Below are positions 26,830 through 35,756 of a stretch of DNA of 64,000 nt, in pieces; the stretch's first letter is position 1, and every line of letters starts with the position of its first letter. The DNA is taken from contig NZ_CP071597.1 in assembly GCF_017357405.1 (NCBI RefSeq), forward strand, positions 186,001 to 250,000. The letters are read 5' to 3'. This DNA comes from Halomontanus rarus (lineage in GTDB: Archaea; Halobacteriota; Halobacteria; Halobacteriales; Natrialbaceae). The position numbers were made by a program, and so were the translations under genes. The notes under the pieces are model-generated. The model searched no databases and had not been told where the DNA came from. It was given only the letters and a program-made list of their open reading frames with translations.

Positions 26830-27999
26830 TCAGTCCGTGTCTCGGTCCTGTCTCCGTTCCGTAACTTTCGAACGCGTCGGGACGACTCGAACGTCGGTGA
26901 CTTCGAACCGTGTGCCACCGTCGCGACCGTCCGTGACTGCGATCGACCACCCGTGAGCGGCGACGACCTGCTCGACGATGGCTAACCCGAATCCCGATCC
27001 GGTGTCGGCAGTCGTGTAGCCCGATTCGAACACCTGCGTTCGGTTTTCCGGTGGAATCCCGGGGCCGTCGTCTTCGACGTAGAAGCCGTCCTCGAGGGGA
27101 CCGACGCGGATCGTGAGGCTCGTGATGGGTGTCTCTTGGTGCTCCGCGATGTCGTCCGACTTCGCGCGGCTTGTGGAACCGTGTTCCACGGCGTTCCGAA
27201 ACAGGTTTTCGAACAGGTGACTGACGAGATTCGGATCCGCCCGAATCGCCACCGATTCGTCGATACTGAGGGTCGCGTGTGTCGTCTCGACGTGTGACCA
27301 CGCCTCGGTGCCCAGCGTCTCGAGTGCGACGGTCTGTAACTGCGCCACGTCGACGGAGTCGGTCTCCGCGGAAACGAGTACCAGTCCGTCCTCGAGTATG
27401 GTCTCCATACGCTCGAGTGACGACAGGAGCGTCTCGATCTCGAGTTCGAGTTCGTCGTGTGTATGTGCCGGTTCGCTGTCGGTCGCACTCGACCCGTCGC
27501 CGGCGAGTGTCTTCGTCTGGGCGAGCGCGACTGCGAGCGGGTTTCGCAGATCGTGGGAGAGCAACCGGGCGAACTCGCTCATTCGGTCGGCCTGTGACCG
27601 GACGCGCTCTTCGGCGAGCCGACGCTCGGTGATGTTCGTGTGCATCACGAGCACGAACCGCTCGCCCTCGCACTCGAAGGGTGCCGCACGCATCGTGAAC
27701 CACCGTCGTTCGTCGGGAGAGTGACACGGATACTCGCGCGTGAACTCGTCGGCGTCTCCGTCGATGACCGATCGAATCCCCTCGGCGGCGGCGACCGCGT
27801 GGTCGTCGTCGTCGCTCGCGTTACAGACCGCGAGGTAGTTCGAACCGACGTCCTCGCGGGCGTCGAATCGGTCGTTCTCCCTCCCGAACGTTTCCCACGC
27901 TTGATTCGTGTAGACGATCGCTCCCGTCTCGTCGAGCAGGGCGATCTGGGTGGGAAGCGCATCGAAACCAGCCGTCGTCAGCGCTCCCCGGGAAGGCAT
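26830..27999 (-). CDS. PAS domain sensor histidine kinase
   Basis: A 389-residue soluble kinase without membrane segments. Residues 10-130 are a PAS domain (ALPTQIALLDETGAIVYTNQAWETFG; YPCHSPDERRWFTMRAAPFE), which probably senses a cytosolic signal. The dimerisation/phosphoacceptor region contains the H-box LLSHDLRNPLAVALA, and the ATPase domain has the N box NLFRNAVEHGS, the D box DDGPGIPPENR and the G box SGFGLAIVEQVV. No response regulator gene is adjacent, which is common in haloarchaea. Start at 27999 is the first ATG before the PAS domain. Confidence 0.93.
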   Translation of the reverse strand: MPSRGALTTAGFDALPTQIALLDETGAIVYTNQAWETFGRENDRFDAREDVGSNYLAVCNASDDDDHAVAAAEGIRSVIDGDADEFTREYPCHSPDERRWFTMRAAPFECEGERFVLVMHTNITERRLAEERVRSQADRMSEFARLLSHDLRNPLAVALAQTKTLAGDGSSATDSEPAHTHDELELEIETLLSSLERMETILEDGLVLVSAETDSVDVAQLQTVALETLGTEAWSHVETTHATLSIDESVAIRADPNLVSHLFENLFRNAVEHGSTSRAKSDDIAEHQETPITSLTIRVGPLEDGFYVEDDGPGIPPENRTQVFESGYTTADTGSGFGLAIVEQVVAAHGWSIAVTDGRDGGTRFEVTDVRVVPTRSKVTERRQDRDTD

Positions 28000-28070
28000 G
28001 CCTGTCCGGACGCGAAGCAGTTACTTGAGGGCTGTGGCCAACAGCGTCCTCGCGTTCTTCGACGCCCACC

Positions 28071-29585
28071 TCAGTTCGCGTCCGGAAGTCGATAGGACGC
28101 GCCCGAGTCCGTGTCCTGCACCTCGACCCCGAGCGCCTCGAGTTCGTCGCGGAGTTCGTCCGCCCGGTCGTAGTTGCCGGCGTCGCGCTCCCGTGCGCGG
28201 ACGTCGAGGACGAGTTCGACCACGTCCGCCGCGAGGTCGACGTCGCCGGCGGTCTCGCCGGCGAACGAGAGACCGAGTATCCCGCCGAACTCCTCGAGTC
28301 CCCCGACGGCCCGGCGGAGTCCGCGGTAGTCGTAGGTGGCGTGGTCTCCGGACGGGGCGGCCTCCTCGAGGTGGCGGTTGATCGCGCTCGCGACCTCGAG
28401 CAGCGCCGACTGCGCCTCGCGGGTGTTGAAGTCGTCGTTCATCGCCGTCGCGAAGTCCTCGCGGGCCTGCTCGACCGCCGTCCGGAGCGCCGAATCCTCG
28501 ACCTTGCTGCCCGCGGCGGGGGAGTCGACCGCGTCGACGGCTCGCTCGTAGGCCCGCTCGAGTCGTTCCCAGCGTTCGACGGCTTCGGCGATCGTCTCGT
28601 CGCTGTAGAGTTGCGAACTGTTGTACGAGCCGGCGGTGAGGAACGTCCGGACGACGTTCGACCCCCACTCGCCGACCGCCTCCTCGACGGTGACGAAGTT
28701 GCCCAGACTCGAGGACATCTTCTCCTCGCCCATCTGAAACAGTTCGCAGTGGAGCCAGTAGCTGGCGAACTCGCGGCCGGTCGCCGCCTCCGACTGGGCG
28801 ATCTCGTTCTCGTGGTGGGGGAAGACGAGATCGCGTCCGCCGACGTGGATGTCGAGGGTCTCTCCGAGGTGGGTCATGCTCATCGCCGAGCACTCGATGT
28901 GCCAGCCCGGCCGGCCCTCTCCCCACGGTGAGTCCCAGGTCGTCGCGCGTTCGCAGGCCTCTTCGGGCGGTGCTGCCCCCTCGTGGTGGTGTTCTTCGAT
29001 CGCCGACGCGTCGACGCCGCCGGCCTTCCAGAGCGCGAAGTCGGCGGGATGGCGCTTTTCCGAGCGCTCGTCCGGATCGCCCTGCGATTCGATCTCCTCG
29101 AGGTCCTGGTTCGAGAGTTTGCCGTAGTCGTCGAAGGTCGTGACGTCGAAGTAGACCGACCCGTTCGCCTCGTAGGCGTATCCCTCCTCGACCAGCGTTT
29201 CGACGAGGTCGATGATTTCGGGGACGTGTTCGGACACTCGCGGGTAGACCTCCGCCCGCAGGAGGTTCAGCGAGCGCATGTCGTCGATCGTCTGCGCGAC
29301 GTAGGTCTCCGCGACCGCTTGCTCGTCCTCGCCGAGGTCGTCCTCGCCGACGCGGGCGACGATCTTCTCGTTGACGTCGGTGAAGTTCTCGACGTGGCGG
29401 ACGTCGTAGCCGAGGTGCTCGAGCCAGCGGTGCATCACGTCAACGTGGACCCACGACCGGGCGTGGCCGAGGTGGGGCGGATCGGAGACCGTCAGGCCAC
29501 AGTAGTAGAGGAGAACGTTTTCGGGATCCTGTGGCTCGAACGGCTCTTTCTCGCCCGTCAACGTGTTCGTCACGTGCAGGGTCAT
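28071..29585 (-). CDS. cysS: Cysteine--tRNA ligase
   Basis: A 504-residue class I synthetase charging tRNA-Cys. The HIGH-type motif is PPHLGHARSWVHVDV, zinc-site residues appear as YYCGLTV near the N-terminus and WHIECSAM and FPHHENEIAQSEA in the middle, and the KMSKS-type signature is GEEKMSSSLGNFVTV. The C-terminal anticodon-binding helices include the usual RERDAGNYDRADELRDEL end. Length is somewhat above the bacterial norm because of short acidic insertions (for example between residues 190 and 220). It is encoded alone; a TTAAAG element sits shortly upstream. Confidence 0.97.
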   Translation of the reverse strand: MTLHVTNTLTGEKEPFEPQDPENVLLYYCGLTVSDPPHLGHARSWVHVDVMHRWLEHLGYDVRHVENFTDVNEKIVARVGEDDLGEDEQAVAETYVAQTIDDMRSLNLLRAEVYPRVSEHVPEIIDLVETLVEEGYAYEANGSVYFDVTTFDDYGKLSNQDLEEIESQGDPDERSEKRHPADFALWKAGGVDASAIEEHHHEGAAPPEEACERATTWDSPWGEGRPGWHIECSAMSMTHLGETLDIHVGGRDLVFPHHENEIAQSEAATGREFASYWLHCELFQMGEEKMSSSLGNFVTVEEAVGEWGSNVVRTFLTAGSYNSSQLYSDETIAEAVERWERLERAYERAVDAVDSPAAGSKVEDSALRTAVEQAREDFATAMNDDFNTREAQSALLEVASAINRHLEEAAPSGDHATYDYRGLRRAVGGLEEFGGILGLSFAGETAGDVDLAADVVELVLDVRARERDAGNYDRADELRDELEALGVEVQDTDSGASYRLPDAN

Positions 29586-29940
29586 TATCCCACCATACCC
29601 GTGGCCCGAAGTTAAAGCGTTGGATGAGCGGTGGGCGGTCAGGAGACAGAGTGGCTACCGTTCGTCGGGTTCACGATGGCTTTGACTTTCGAAATCAAAG
29701 TTCGTTGAGAGCCGACAGTACTGTCCTCGGTGGCACACCGATCGGTTCGCTGGTCGGACGAGCGGACTCGAGTGTGAACCGAACGGCCAGTGGATCGTCG
29801 GTCCCTCCCCTTCCGTCGACCGACGGACGATACTGTGGTCGATAGACCGGCCTCGCCGACCTGATAGGTATGGACACTCGACTCTTGGATGCGTTGGTCA
29901 GAACGTCCTTTTACCGATCCTTCTATGTGTGTGATAGACG
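29586..29940. other. 355-nt divergent intergenic region between cysS and the DUF7344-like gene
   Basis: I find no gene here. It holds the cysS promoter region (TTTAACTTCGG on the minus strand close to the start), a near-perfect inverted repeat at 29680-29700, a GACAGTACTGTC palindrome at 29714-29725, and a TTTTACC element about 30 nt before the ATG at 29941. Confidence 0.7.
29680..29700. repeat. Inverted repeat CTTTGA-C-TTTCGAAA-TCAAAG
   Basis: Ten base pairs of dyad symmetry with one bulged C. It is 95 nt upstream of the cysS start on one side and 240 nt upstream of the next gene on the other. It may be an operator, or an RNA hairpin; no T run follows. Confidence 0.55.
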
Positions 29941-30324
29941 ATGATTCAGAACGACCACACACCCTCCCTCTGGGACGCCCCCGACATCCATCCCTCCACC
30001 GTCGTCGAGTCGCCCGAACTCGTCGCCGTCGAACGGCGACGCCGGCTGTTGACCCACCTGCAACACGAGTCGAAATCGGACTCGTCGGAATCGACGACGG
30101 TCGACGACCTCGTCGACGCGCTGTCTGCCGACGGAACGACCGTCGAATCGTCGAACGCTGACGCCGACCACGGAGAAGGGACGGCCGGAAACCGAGCGAC
30201 CGCCGGGACGGCCGATCGGTCCACGCTTCGGATCTACCTCCACCACGTCGATCTGCCGATGCTCGAGAAGGCGGGTTTGATCGAGTACGACGCCGAGCTC
30301 CAACGCGTCGAAATCGTTCGCTGA
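29941..30324 (+). CDS. Haloarchaeal winged-helix-like protein (DUF7344 type)
   Basis: A 127-residue protein with the pattern of the small haloarchaeal domain placed in DUF7344: VERRRRLLTHLQHESK at the start of a helix, TVDDLVDAL, then TLRIYLHHVDLPMLEKAGLIEYDAELQRVEIV, which resembles the last helix and wing of an ArsR-like winged helix. In many genomes this domain is predicted to bind DNA. A Ser/Asp/Asn-rich loop (residues 65-95) interrupts it. TTTTACC about 30 nt before the ATG suggests a leaderless transcript. No partner gene; regulon unknown. Confidence 0.75.
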   Translation: MIQNDHTPSLWDAPDIHPSTVVESPELVAVERRRRLLTHLQHESKSDSSESTTVDDLVDALSADGTTVESSNADADHGEGTAGNRATAGTADRSTLRIYLHHVDLPMLEKAGLIEYDAELQRVEIVR

Positions 30325-30429
30325 GACGGTTTACTGTGCCGATTTCCACGTAGAACCGCAGGTCGGTCGCGGTTGCATCGGAACAGATCGACAGGAGACC
30401 CACGGGACGGCCGGATCGCTACGGATCGC

Positions 30430-30945
30430 TCACTCGAGGACGGACTCGAGCGCTCGTTCGACCGCCCGGACCGCGTTCGCACCGTCGAGTCGCTCGACGA
30501 CCATCACCATCGTCCCCTCACAGACCCCCGCCGCGTGAACGGCGATGTTCTCGAGGGAGAGCGCCCCAAGTGCGGCCCGAAGCGCATCGGCGTCGACGGC
30601 CCCGGTTGCGAGCAGCGCCGTTCGGTTTTGGTTCCCGTTCCCGTTTCTTCCCTCGTCCTCCTCAAACCGTCCGAGTGCGGTTCCCCCGACCACCAAAACT
30701 GCCTCCTCGAGCGTCTCGACGGGGCCGATCCCGCTTTCCATCGTCACGCGCGAGTCGCGTGCGGTCGGGTCGTAGCCGGGGAGGTCGTCGGCGTACCGCC
30801 GAAGTGCGGTCGCGACGGCGTCGGTTTCGCCGTCGACGTCCAGGAATCGCGCTGCGGCGGTGAAGTTGACGACGCCCGCGCGAAGGCCGGCGACGAGAAA
30901 CGGGTGGTCGTCGGCCGCGCGTCGCGTCTCGGCTGCGAGTGACAT
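30430..30945 (-). CDS. Conserved haloarchaeal protein (DUF7523-like)
   Basis: A 171-residue protein. The N-terminal part (TRRAADDHPFLVAGLRAGVVNFTAAARFLD) is a helical domain followed by VATALRRYADDLPGYD; the C-terminal part ENIAVHAAGVCEGTMVMVVERLDGANAVRAVE resembles an ACT-like ligand-binding fold. I recall this as a haloarchaea-specific family (DUF7523), without known function. Start choice: the ATG at 30945 has TTTATG about 28 nt upstream, supporting a leaderless transcript from there; an ATG at 30972 overlaps that TATA element and is less likely. Divergent from the bolA gene. Confidence 0.78.
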   Translation of the reverse strand: MSLAAETRRAADDHPFLVAGLRAGVVNFTAAARFLDVDGETDAVATALRRYADDLPGYDPTARDSRVTMESGIGPVETLEEAVLVVGGTALGRFEEDEGRNGNGNQNRTALLATGAVDADALRAALGALSLENIAVHAAGVCEGTMVMVVERLDGANAVRAVERALESVLE

Positions 30946-31063
30946 ATCCGCGAGAGTGAGGTCGAGGAGCATAAACACGGTGGTCAGTGCTCCGCCGACA
31001 CGGCAGCATCGGACCGCGGCGTTTTTGCCCCGACCGCTCGAGAACTTGCATAGAGACACAGAC

Positions 31064-31327
31064 ATGGACATGGACACCGACGACGTCGAACGACTCATCG
31101 AGGACGGACTCGAGGACGCACGAGCGACTGTCACACGCGCCCGCGGCGAACACGACGACGACCACCTCGCTGCGACGGTCGTCTCGCCGACCTTCGAGGG
31201 CGTTCCCCTCGTCCAGCAACACCAGCAGGTCTACGACGCGCTAGGCGAGCACATGACGACCGACATCCACGCCCTCGAACTCTCGACGTACACGCCCGAG
31301 GAGTACGACGCGCACGCCGGGGAGTGA
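31064..31327 (+). CDS. BolA family protein
   Basis: An 87-residue acidic BolA-like protein. The family pattern is clear: VERLIEDGLEDARATVTRARG (helix 1 and following strand), HLAATVVSPTFEGVPLVQQHQQVYDALGEHM (readable as VVSPTFEG, PLVQQHQQVY and ALGEHM, the last helix), then THE final strand HALELSTYTPEEY. BolA proteins work with monothiol glutaredoxins in iron-sulfur cluster handling in bacteria and eukaryotes; in haloarchaea the partner is not established. Two alternative ATGs (31064 and 31070) differ by two codons only. Confidence 0.85.
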   Translation: MDMDTDDVERLIEDGLEDARATVTRARGEHDDDHLAATVVSPTFEGVPLVQQHQQVYDALGEHMTTDIHALELSTYTPEEYDAHAGE

Positions 31328-31385
31328 TCGGCCTCCGTCGCCTCGGAACCCCACTTTTATCGTACGCTGCTGAAATGTCACGCGT

Positions 31386-31847
31386 ATGGAAGCGCTTCAT
31401 CCCCGCATTAGACTCCTCTGGATCGCACAGGCGGCACTCGCCGCGATCGTCGCCGGCGTCGCACTCGCCGTCGTCGACGTCCGTGTCGCGTCGCTGCCGA
31501 TCGCCGTTCCGATCGGCGTCGTCGCGATCGGCGCGGTTCTCGGAATCGTCTACGCGGTCGTGTTGTACAGGCAGTGGCGCTTCGAGTTACAGGACGACGC
31601 CCTCTATCTCGAGCGGGGCGTGATCACGTTCGTCGAAACGGCGGTCCCGTTCGTGCGCGTCCAGCACGTCGACACCCAGTTCGGACCCGTAGAACGGGTA
31701 CTGGGGCTCTCGAGCGTCGTCGTCTATACGGCCGGATCGCGCAACGCGGACGTTCGCGTCCCGGGGCTGACGCCGGACCGCGCCCGCAAGCTACAGAACA
31801 CGCTTCGCGAGCTCGCGGTCGACAGCGAGGCCGACGATGGCGTCTAG
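31386..31847 (+). CDS. YdbS-like PH-domain membrane protein, copy 1 (short subunit)
   Basis: A 153-residue protein with two transmembrane helices (residues 12-32 and 38-60) followed by one bacterial PH domain (bPH_2/DUF304): [27 protein letters not shown] (readable as LYLERGVIT and [10 protein letters not shown]), then VLGLSSVVVYTAGS and [13 protein letters not shown]. Size and order match Bacillus YdbS, which is encoded next to YdbT. The next gene (31837) overlaps by 11 nt and is the YdbT-like partner. The domain is at the inner membrane face and its ligand is unknown. A paralogue lies at 36295-36783. Confidence 0.88.
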   Translation: MEALHPRIRLLWIAQAALAAIVAGVALAVVDVRVASLPIAVPIGVVAIGAVLGIVYAVVLYRQWRFELQDDALYLERGVITFVETAVPFVRVQHVDTQFGPVERVLGLSSVVVYTAGSRNADVRVPGLTPDRARKLQNTLRELAVDSEADDGV

Positions 31848-33477
31848 CGAAACGAACCGACTCCACCCGTTCAGCGCGGTAATGGCCACGATTCAGCGAG
31901 GCGTCGTCGGGCTGTCGATGCCGTTCTTCCTGATCGGCATGCTCTCCGGTCTCACCGACGCGGTCGATCCGGTCTGGTCGGTGTACCTCGCACCGATCGG
32001 ACTGGTCGTCGGTGTCGCCTACGGCCTCGCGTACTACTACCGGTTCGAGTACGAACTCACCCGGGACACGTTCGACCTCTCCTCGGGCGTATTCTCGAGG
32101 CGGTCGCGGGAGATTCCGTTCGGACGGATCCAGAACGTGGACGTCCGACAGGGGGTCGTCCAGCAACTGCTCGGCGTGGCCGTGGTCACCGTCGAGACCG
32201 CCGGCGGTGGCGAGACCGAAGCGCAACTGAACGTCGTCAGCGAGGACGAGGCGAACCGACTCCGGCGGGAGATTCGTCGGCTCACGGCGGCGGCCGCCGC
32301 CGAGCGATCGGCAGAGGAGGCCACGAACGAGCACGGTCGTGCCGGTGGGGACGAGACTGCGGACCTCGAAGCGGACGCCACCGGGTCGGAAGCGATCGAC
32401 AGGGAACTCGAGACAGGCGGCGAACCGACGCGCCTCTTCGAACTCTCCGCGCGGGAACTGCTCCTCTACTCGTTCACCTCGTTCTCGTTCGCCGCCGTCG
32501 GGGGCGTGCTGTTCCTCCTCTTCTTCGCGAACGACGCCGCCTTCGGCATCCTGCTGTCACTCGCCGAACCCCTCGGCGGCCCGGCGACCCTCGACTCCGC
32601 CTCCCCCCTCGAGTACGGCGTCTTCGGTCTGGTTTCCCTCTTCAACGGTCTCGCCGTGACCTACCTGCTCAGCGTCGTCTACGCGTTCCTCGGCTACTAC
32701 GGCTTTCAGGTCGGCCGCGCCGGCGACGATCTCGTCTACGAGCGCGGGTTGCTCCAGCGCTACAGCGGGAGCATCCCCCTCGAGAAGGTCCAGTCGCTGA
32801 CGGTCTCGGACAATCCCCTCCAGCGACGGATCGGCTACGCCGGCCTGTGGATCGAGACGGCCGGCTACGGACCCGACAGCAGCGGCGGGAGTCAGTCGGC
32901 GATTCCGCTCGCCCGAAAACGGCGAGTGTACGGCTTCGCCGAACGACTCTCCGGGCTCGAGCGGCCGTCGTTCCGTCGGCCGACGACGGTCGCCCGCCGT
33001 CGCTACCTCGGCCGGTACTCGATCGTCGCCGGGGTCGTCGTCGCCGGGGCGTTCGGGTTCTCGCTGGTGACCGCCCTCGAGAACTGGTGGCTCGCCGCGG
33101 TCGTCTTCCTCGTCGTTCCGCCCGCGGCCCACCTCCGCTGGGCGAACCTGGGCTACTACGTCGGCGATCGGAACCTCGTCATCCGGTCGGGCTTCTGGAA
33201 GCGCCGGACGACGGTCGTCCCCTACTACCGCCTCCAGACGGTCTCGACCCGCCGTTCGGTCTTTCAGCGTCGACTCGGACTCGCCTCGCTGGTCGTCGAC
33301 ACCGCCAGCTCCCGGACGTTCTTCTGGGCGACGCCGACGATCTACGACCTCGAGTACGAGGTCGCACGGGAGCTCCGCGAGACTACCCGCGAGCGGTTGC
33401 AGTCGGCGCTCCGAGAGCGAGCCGAGTCGTCGAATTCGGACGACGGCGGCGGCGGCGTTTCGGTGGCTTTTACCTGA
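31837..33477 (+). CDS. YdbT-like multi-PH-domain membrane protein, copy 1 (long subunit)
   Basis: A 546-residue membrane protein with three bPH_2 repeats, each led by membrane helices: IPFGRIQNVDVRQGVVQQLLG (near residue 90), [21 protein letters not shown] (near 305) and VVPYYRLQTVSTRRSVFQRRLG (near 465). Each repeat ends in a (V/I)ETAG or VDTASS element. A hydrophilic Glu/Ala linker (residues 150-195) separates repeat 1 from repeat 2. Bacillus YdbT has this design; ydbST affects resistance to antibiotics made by a competing Bacillus. Here the likely role is envelope protection or remodelling, by analogy only. Confidence 0.87.
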   Translation: MASSETNRLHPFSAVMATIQRGVVGLSMPFFLIGMLSGLTDAVDPVWSVYLAPIGLVVGVAYGLAYYYRFEYELTRDTFDLSSGVFSRRSREIPFGRIQNVDVRQGVVQQLLGVAVVTVETAGGGETEAQLNVVSEDEANRLRREIRRLTAAAAAERSAEEATNEHGRAGGDETADLEADATGSEAIDRELETGGEPTRLFELSARELLLYSFTSFSFAAVGGVLFLLFFANDAAFGILLSLAEPLGGPATLDSASPLEYGVFGLVSLFNGLAVTYLLSVVYAFLGYYGFQVGRAGDDLVYERGLLQRYSGSIPLEKVQSLTVSDNPLQRRIGYAGLWIETAGYGPDSSGGSQSAIPLARKRRVYGFAERLSGLERPSFRRPTTVARRRYLGRYSIVAGVVVAGAFGFSLVTALENWWLAAVVFLVVPPAAHLRWANLGYYVGDRNLVIRSGFWKRRTTVVPYYRLQTVSTRRSVFQRRLGLASLVVDTASSRTFFWATPTIYDLEYEVARELRETTRERLQSALRERAESSNSDDGGGGVSVAFT

Positions 33478-33497
33478 CTCGCCGAGAGCCCTCGCGT

Positions 33498-34910
33498 ATG
33501 GCAAACGACGAGTTCCGCACCGAGGAGGACAGTCTCGGCGAGATGCAGGTTCCGGCGGACGCCTACTGGGGCGCACAGACTCAGCGCGCCGTCGAGAACT
33601 TCCCCATCTCGGGGATCACGTTCGGCCGCCGGTTCGTCCGGGCGCTGGGCGTCGTCAAGAAAGGTGCCGCACAGGCCAACCGCGATCTCGGACTGGTCAA
33701 CGAGGAGATCGCCGACGCGATCGTCGAGGCCGCAGACGAGGTCATCGCCGGCGAACACGACGACCAGTTCCCGGTCGACGTCTTCCAGACCGGTTCCGGA
33801 ACGTCCTCGAACATGAACGCGAACGAGGTCATCGCCAACCGCGCCGCCGAGATCATGGGGAGCGAGATCGGGTCTCGAACCGTACACCCCAACGACCACG
33901 TCAACTACGGACAGTCGAGCAACGACGTTGTTCCGACGGCGATGCACGTCGCCAGTCTCGAGGCCGTCGAGAAGGACGTCATCCCGGCGCTCGACACGCT
34001 CCGCGAGGCGCTCGAGGAGAAAGAGGAGGAGTTCGACGACATCGTCAAGACGGGACGAACGCACCTGCAAGACGCGACGCCCGTGACGCTGGGCCAGGAG
34101 TTCGGCGGCTATCGAGCCCAGATCGCGAAGGGCCTCTCCCGCGTCGACAGGGTTCGCGAGCACCTCTCGGAACTCGCGCTGGGCGGAACGGCGGTCGGCA
34201 CCGGGCTGAACACCCACGAGGAGTTCCCCGGCCGCGCCGCCGAGTACATCACCAAGGAGACCGGCGTCCAGTTCCGCGAGGCCGACAACCACTTCGAAGC
34301 CCAGGCCGCCCACGACGCCATGTCCGAAGCCCACGGCGCGCTCCGCGTCGTCGCCGGCTCGCTCAACAAGATCGCCAACGACCTGCGGCTGCTGGCCTCG
34401 GGTCCCCGCAACGGACTCGGCGAGATCGAACAGCCCGAGAACCAGCCCGGCTCGTCGATCATGCCCGGCAAGATCAACCCAGTCGTCGCCGAAGCCGTCA
34501 ACCAGGTCCACAAGCAGGTCGTCGGTAACGACGCCGCCGTCTCCGCGGGGGCCGCAGAGGGCCAGATCGACCTCAACCTCTACAAACCCGTCCTCGCGCA
34601 CAACTTCCTCGAGTCCGCGGAGCTCATCGCCAACTCGAGTGCGGTGTTCGCCGACCGCTTCGTCCGCAAACTCGAGGCCAACCGCGAGCACTGCGAGACG
34701 CAGGTCGAACAGTCGATGGCGCTGGCGACGTCGCTCAACGTCCACATCGGCTACGACAAGGCCAGCGAGGTCGCCAAGACCGCCCTCAAAGAGGGAAAAA
34801 CCGTGCGTGCGGTCGTCCTCGAGAAAGGCTACCTCTCGGAGGAGGAAGCAGACGAGGTACTCGACCCGGCAAAGATGACCGAACGCGGCATTCTCGGGCA
34901 GGACGACTAG
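33498..34910 (+). CDS. fumC: Fumarate hydratase class II
   Basis: A 470-residue class II fumarase that interconverts fumarate and malate in the TCA cycle. It starts EEDSLGEMQVPADAYWGAQTQRAVENF, has the FQTGSGTSSNMNANEVIANRA and VHPNDHVNYGQSSND active-site segments, THLQDATPVTLGQEFGGY, and the family signature GSSIMPGKINPVVAEA near residue 320. All are given as separate short motifs and all are intact. The ATG at 33498 gives the normal length; in-frame sequence upstream overlaps the PH-domain gene. It lies between the two PH-domain pairs. Confidence 0.97.
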   Translation: MANDEFRTEEDSLGEMQVPADAYWGAQTQRAVENFPISGITFGRRFVRALGVVKKGAAQANRDLGLVNEEIADAIVEAADEVIAGEHDDQFPVDVFQTGSGTSSNMNANEVIANRAAEIMGSEIGSRTVHPNDHVNYGQSSNDVVPTAMHVASLEAVEKDVIPALDTLREALEEKEEEFDDIVKTGRTHLQDATPVTLGQEFGGYRAQIAKGLSRVDRVREHLSELALGGTAVGTGLNTHEEFPGRAAEYITKETGVQFREADNHFEAQAAHDAMSEAHGALRVVAGSLNKIANDLRLLASGPRNGLGEIEQPENQPGSSIMPGKINPVVAEAVNQVHKQVVGNDAAVSAGAAEGQIDLNLYKPVLAHNFLESAELIANSSAVFADRFVRKLEANREHCETQVEQSMALATSLNVHIGYDKASEVAKTALKEGKTVRAVVLEKGYLSEEEADEVLDPAKMTERGILGQDD

Positions 34911-35408
34911 TAACGGGACCGTTCCAGTCGGGTGTCGAACTCGAAACCGTCGCCCGGTTTCCGTCGGTAGTCGGCGACGAACCGGAGACGAAGCGGTTGC
35001 GGACGGACTCGAGCAGGCCATATTTGCACAGTTTTCTGTTCGGTTGCCCTCTCTGGCGTCTGCAACGAGACCACTCGAGCGAAGCGAGTTCTTTGGACGA
35101 ACCCATATCGAACACGCGGACCGTCGTCGTTGCAGTCTCGAACTCCAACCGAGCCGGTCCACAGCGGAAAATCATACGGTATTTGACATAGTCCCCGGGG
35201 CCGTGATTGACACTCTCACACGTGGATGAGGGTGCCTCACGGACTTCACAGAACACCGACTACTCGAGTGCGAGTAGTTCACATATTTCACCAGTCTTTC
35301 TTCCCGACCCGTTCGCGCTAAATCGGAACAGTGGAGCCGAATCAGGACGATTTAGAACGTAATAAAAGAACCCAAGCAGTTTTTACTGAGGCTATCGTCT
35401 GACGAAAT
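34911..35408. other. 498-nt region between fumC and the zinc-finger gene
   Basis: I see no convincing gene on either strand. It is less GC-rich than its surroundings. It contains an inverted repeat at 35259-35278, several AT-rich blocks (CATATTTGCACAG, ACATATTTCACC, CGTAATAAAAG) and a TTTTTAC element about 30 nt before the ATG at 35409. A stretch on the minus strand around 35000-35190 can be read as protein but has no family likeness. Confidence 0.6.
35259..35278. repeat. Inverted repeat ACTACTCG-N4-CGAGTAGT
   Basis: Perfect 8-bp arms around a 4-nt loop (AGTG), 131 nt upstream of the zinc-finger gene. Possible operator or hairpin; no T run follows. Confidence 0.55.
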
Positions 35409-35642
35409 ATGCACACCTGTCGTAACTGTAATCAGTCGTTCCAGACTGAACTTGCCCTCGAGTTGCACCGAGATTCGTGTAAGAAAGGACAACTATTCTG
35501 CCAGGTCTGTGGAGACCGGTTCCGAGAGCGAGACGCGACCCAGGACGGGTGGCACTACGAGTGCCCGAACGCGGAGTGTGACGGGGAGGGACTGACGGAG
35601 GACCTCTTCAACGTCACGGACGTCCGGACGGCACAGCACTAG
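35409..35642 (+). CDS. Two-finger zinc protein (77 aa)
   Basis: A 77-residue protein with two probable zinc sites. The first is C2HC type: Cys4, Cys7, His20 and Cys24 in a classic zinc-finger spacing with Phe11 and Leu17 as core residues. The second uses Cys31, Cys34, Cys52 and Cys57, like a rubredoxin-type knuckle pair. Small proteins of this kind are abundant in haloarchaea and are thought to be nucleic acid or protein binders. TTTTTAC about 30 nt upstream is the likely TATA box. It lies between fumC and a DUF4395 gene. Specific function unknown. Confidence 0.85.
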   Translation: MHTCRNCNQSFQTELALELHRDSCKKGQLFCQVCGDRFRERDATQDGWHYECPNAECDGEGLTEDLFNVTDVRTAQH

Positions 35643-35685
35643 CCTAGCGGGCTCTGGAGGGGGAGGGGTCTACATTCTGCGCTAC

Positions 35686-35726
35686 GACAGGTCGGTACTG
35701 TCGTCGACACTGCTGTCCGGCGACAG
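35686..35726. repeat. Paired hairpins with GACAG/CTGTC stems
   Basis: GACAG (35686-35690) pairs with CTGTC (35698-35702), then CTGTC (35713-35717) pairs with GACAG (35722-35726) across CGGC. The second is nearly the same as the hairpin after cspA at 9924-9941. It lies between the zinc-finger and DUF4395 genes. Confidence 0.45.
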
Positions 35727-35756
35727 TCCCATGACGCTCGGCCGTCTCGTTTTGGT

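Noticed and set aside
33342..35162. A 606-codon open frame antisense to fumC
   Set aside because: It is the GC-skew shadow of fumC. Its protein is low-complexity, without any domain, while the plus-strand frame has all fumarase motifs.
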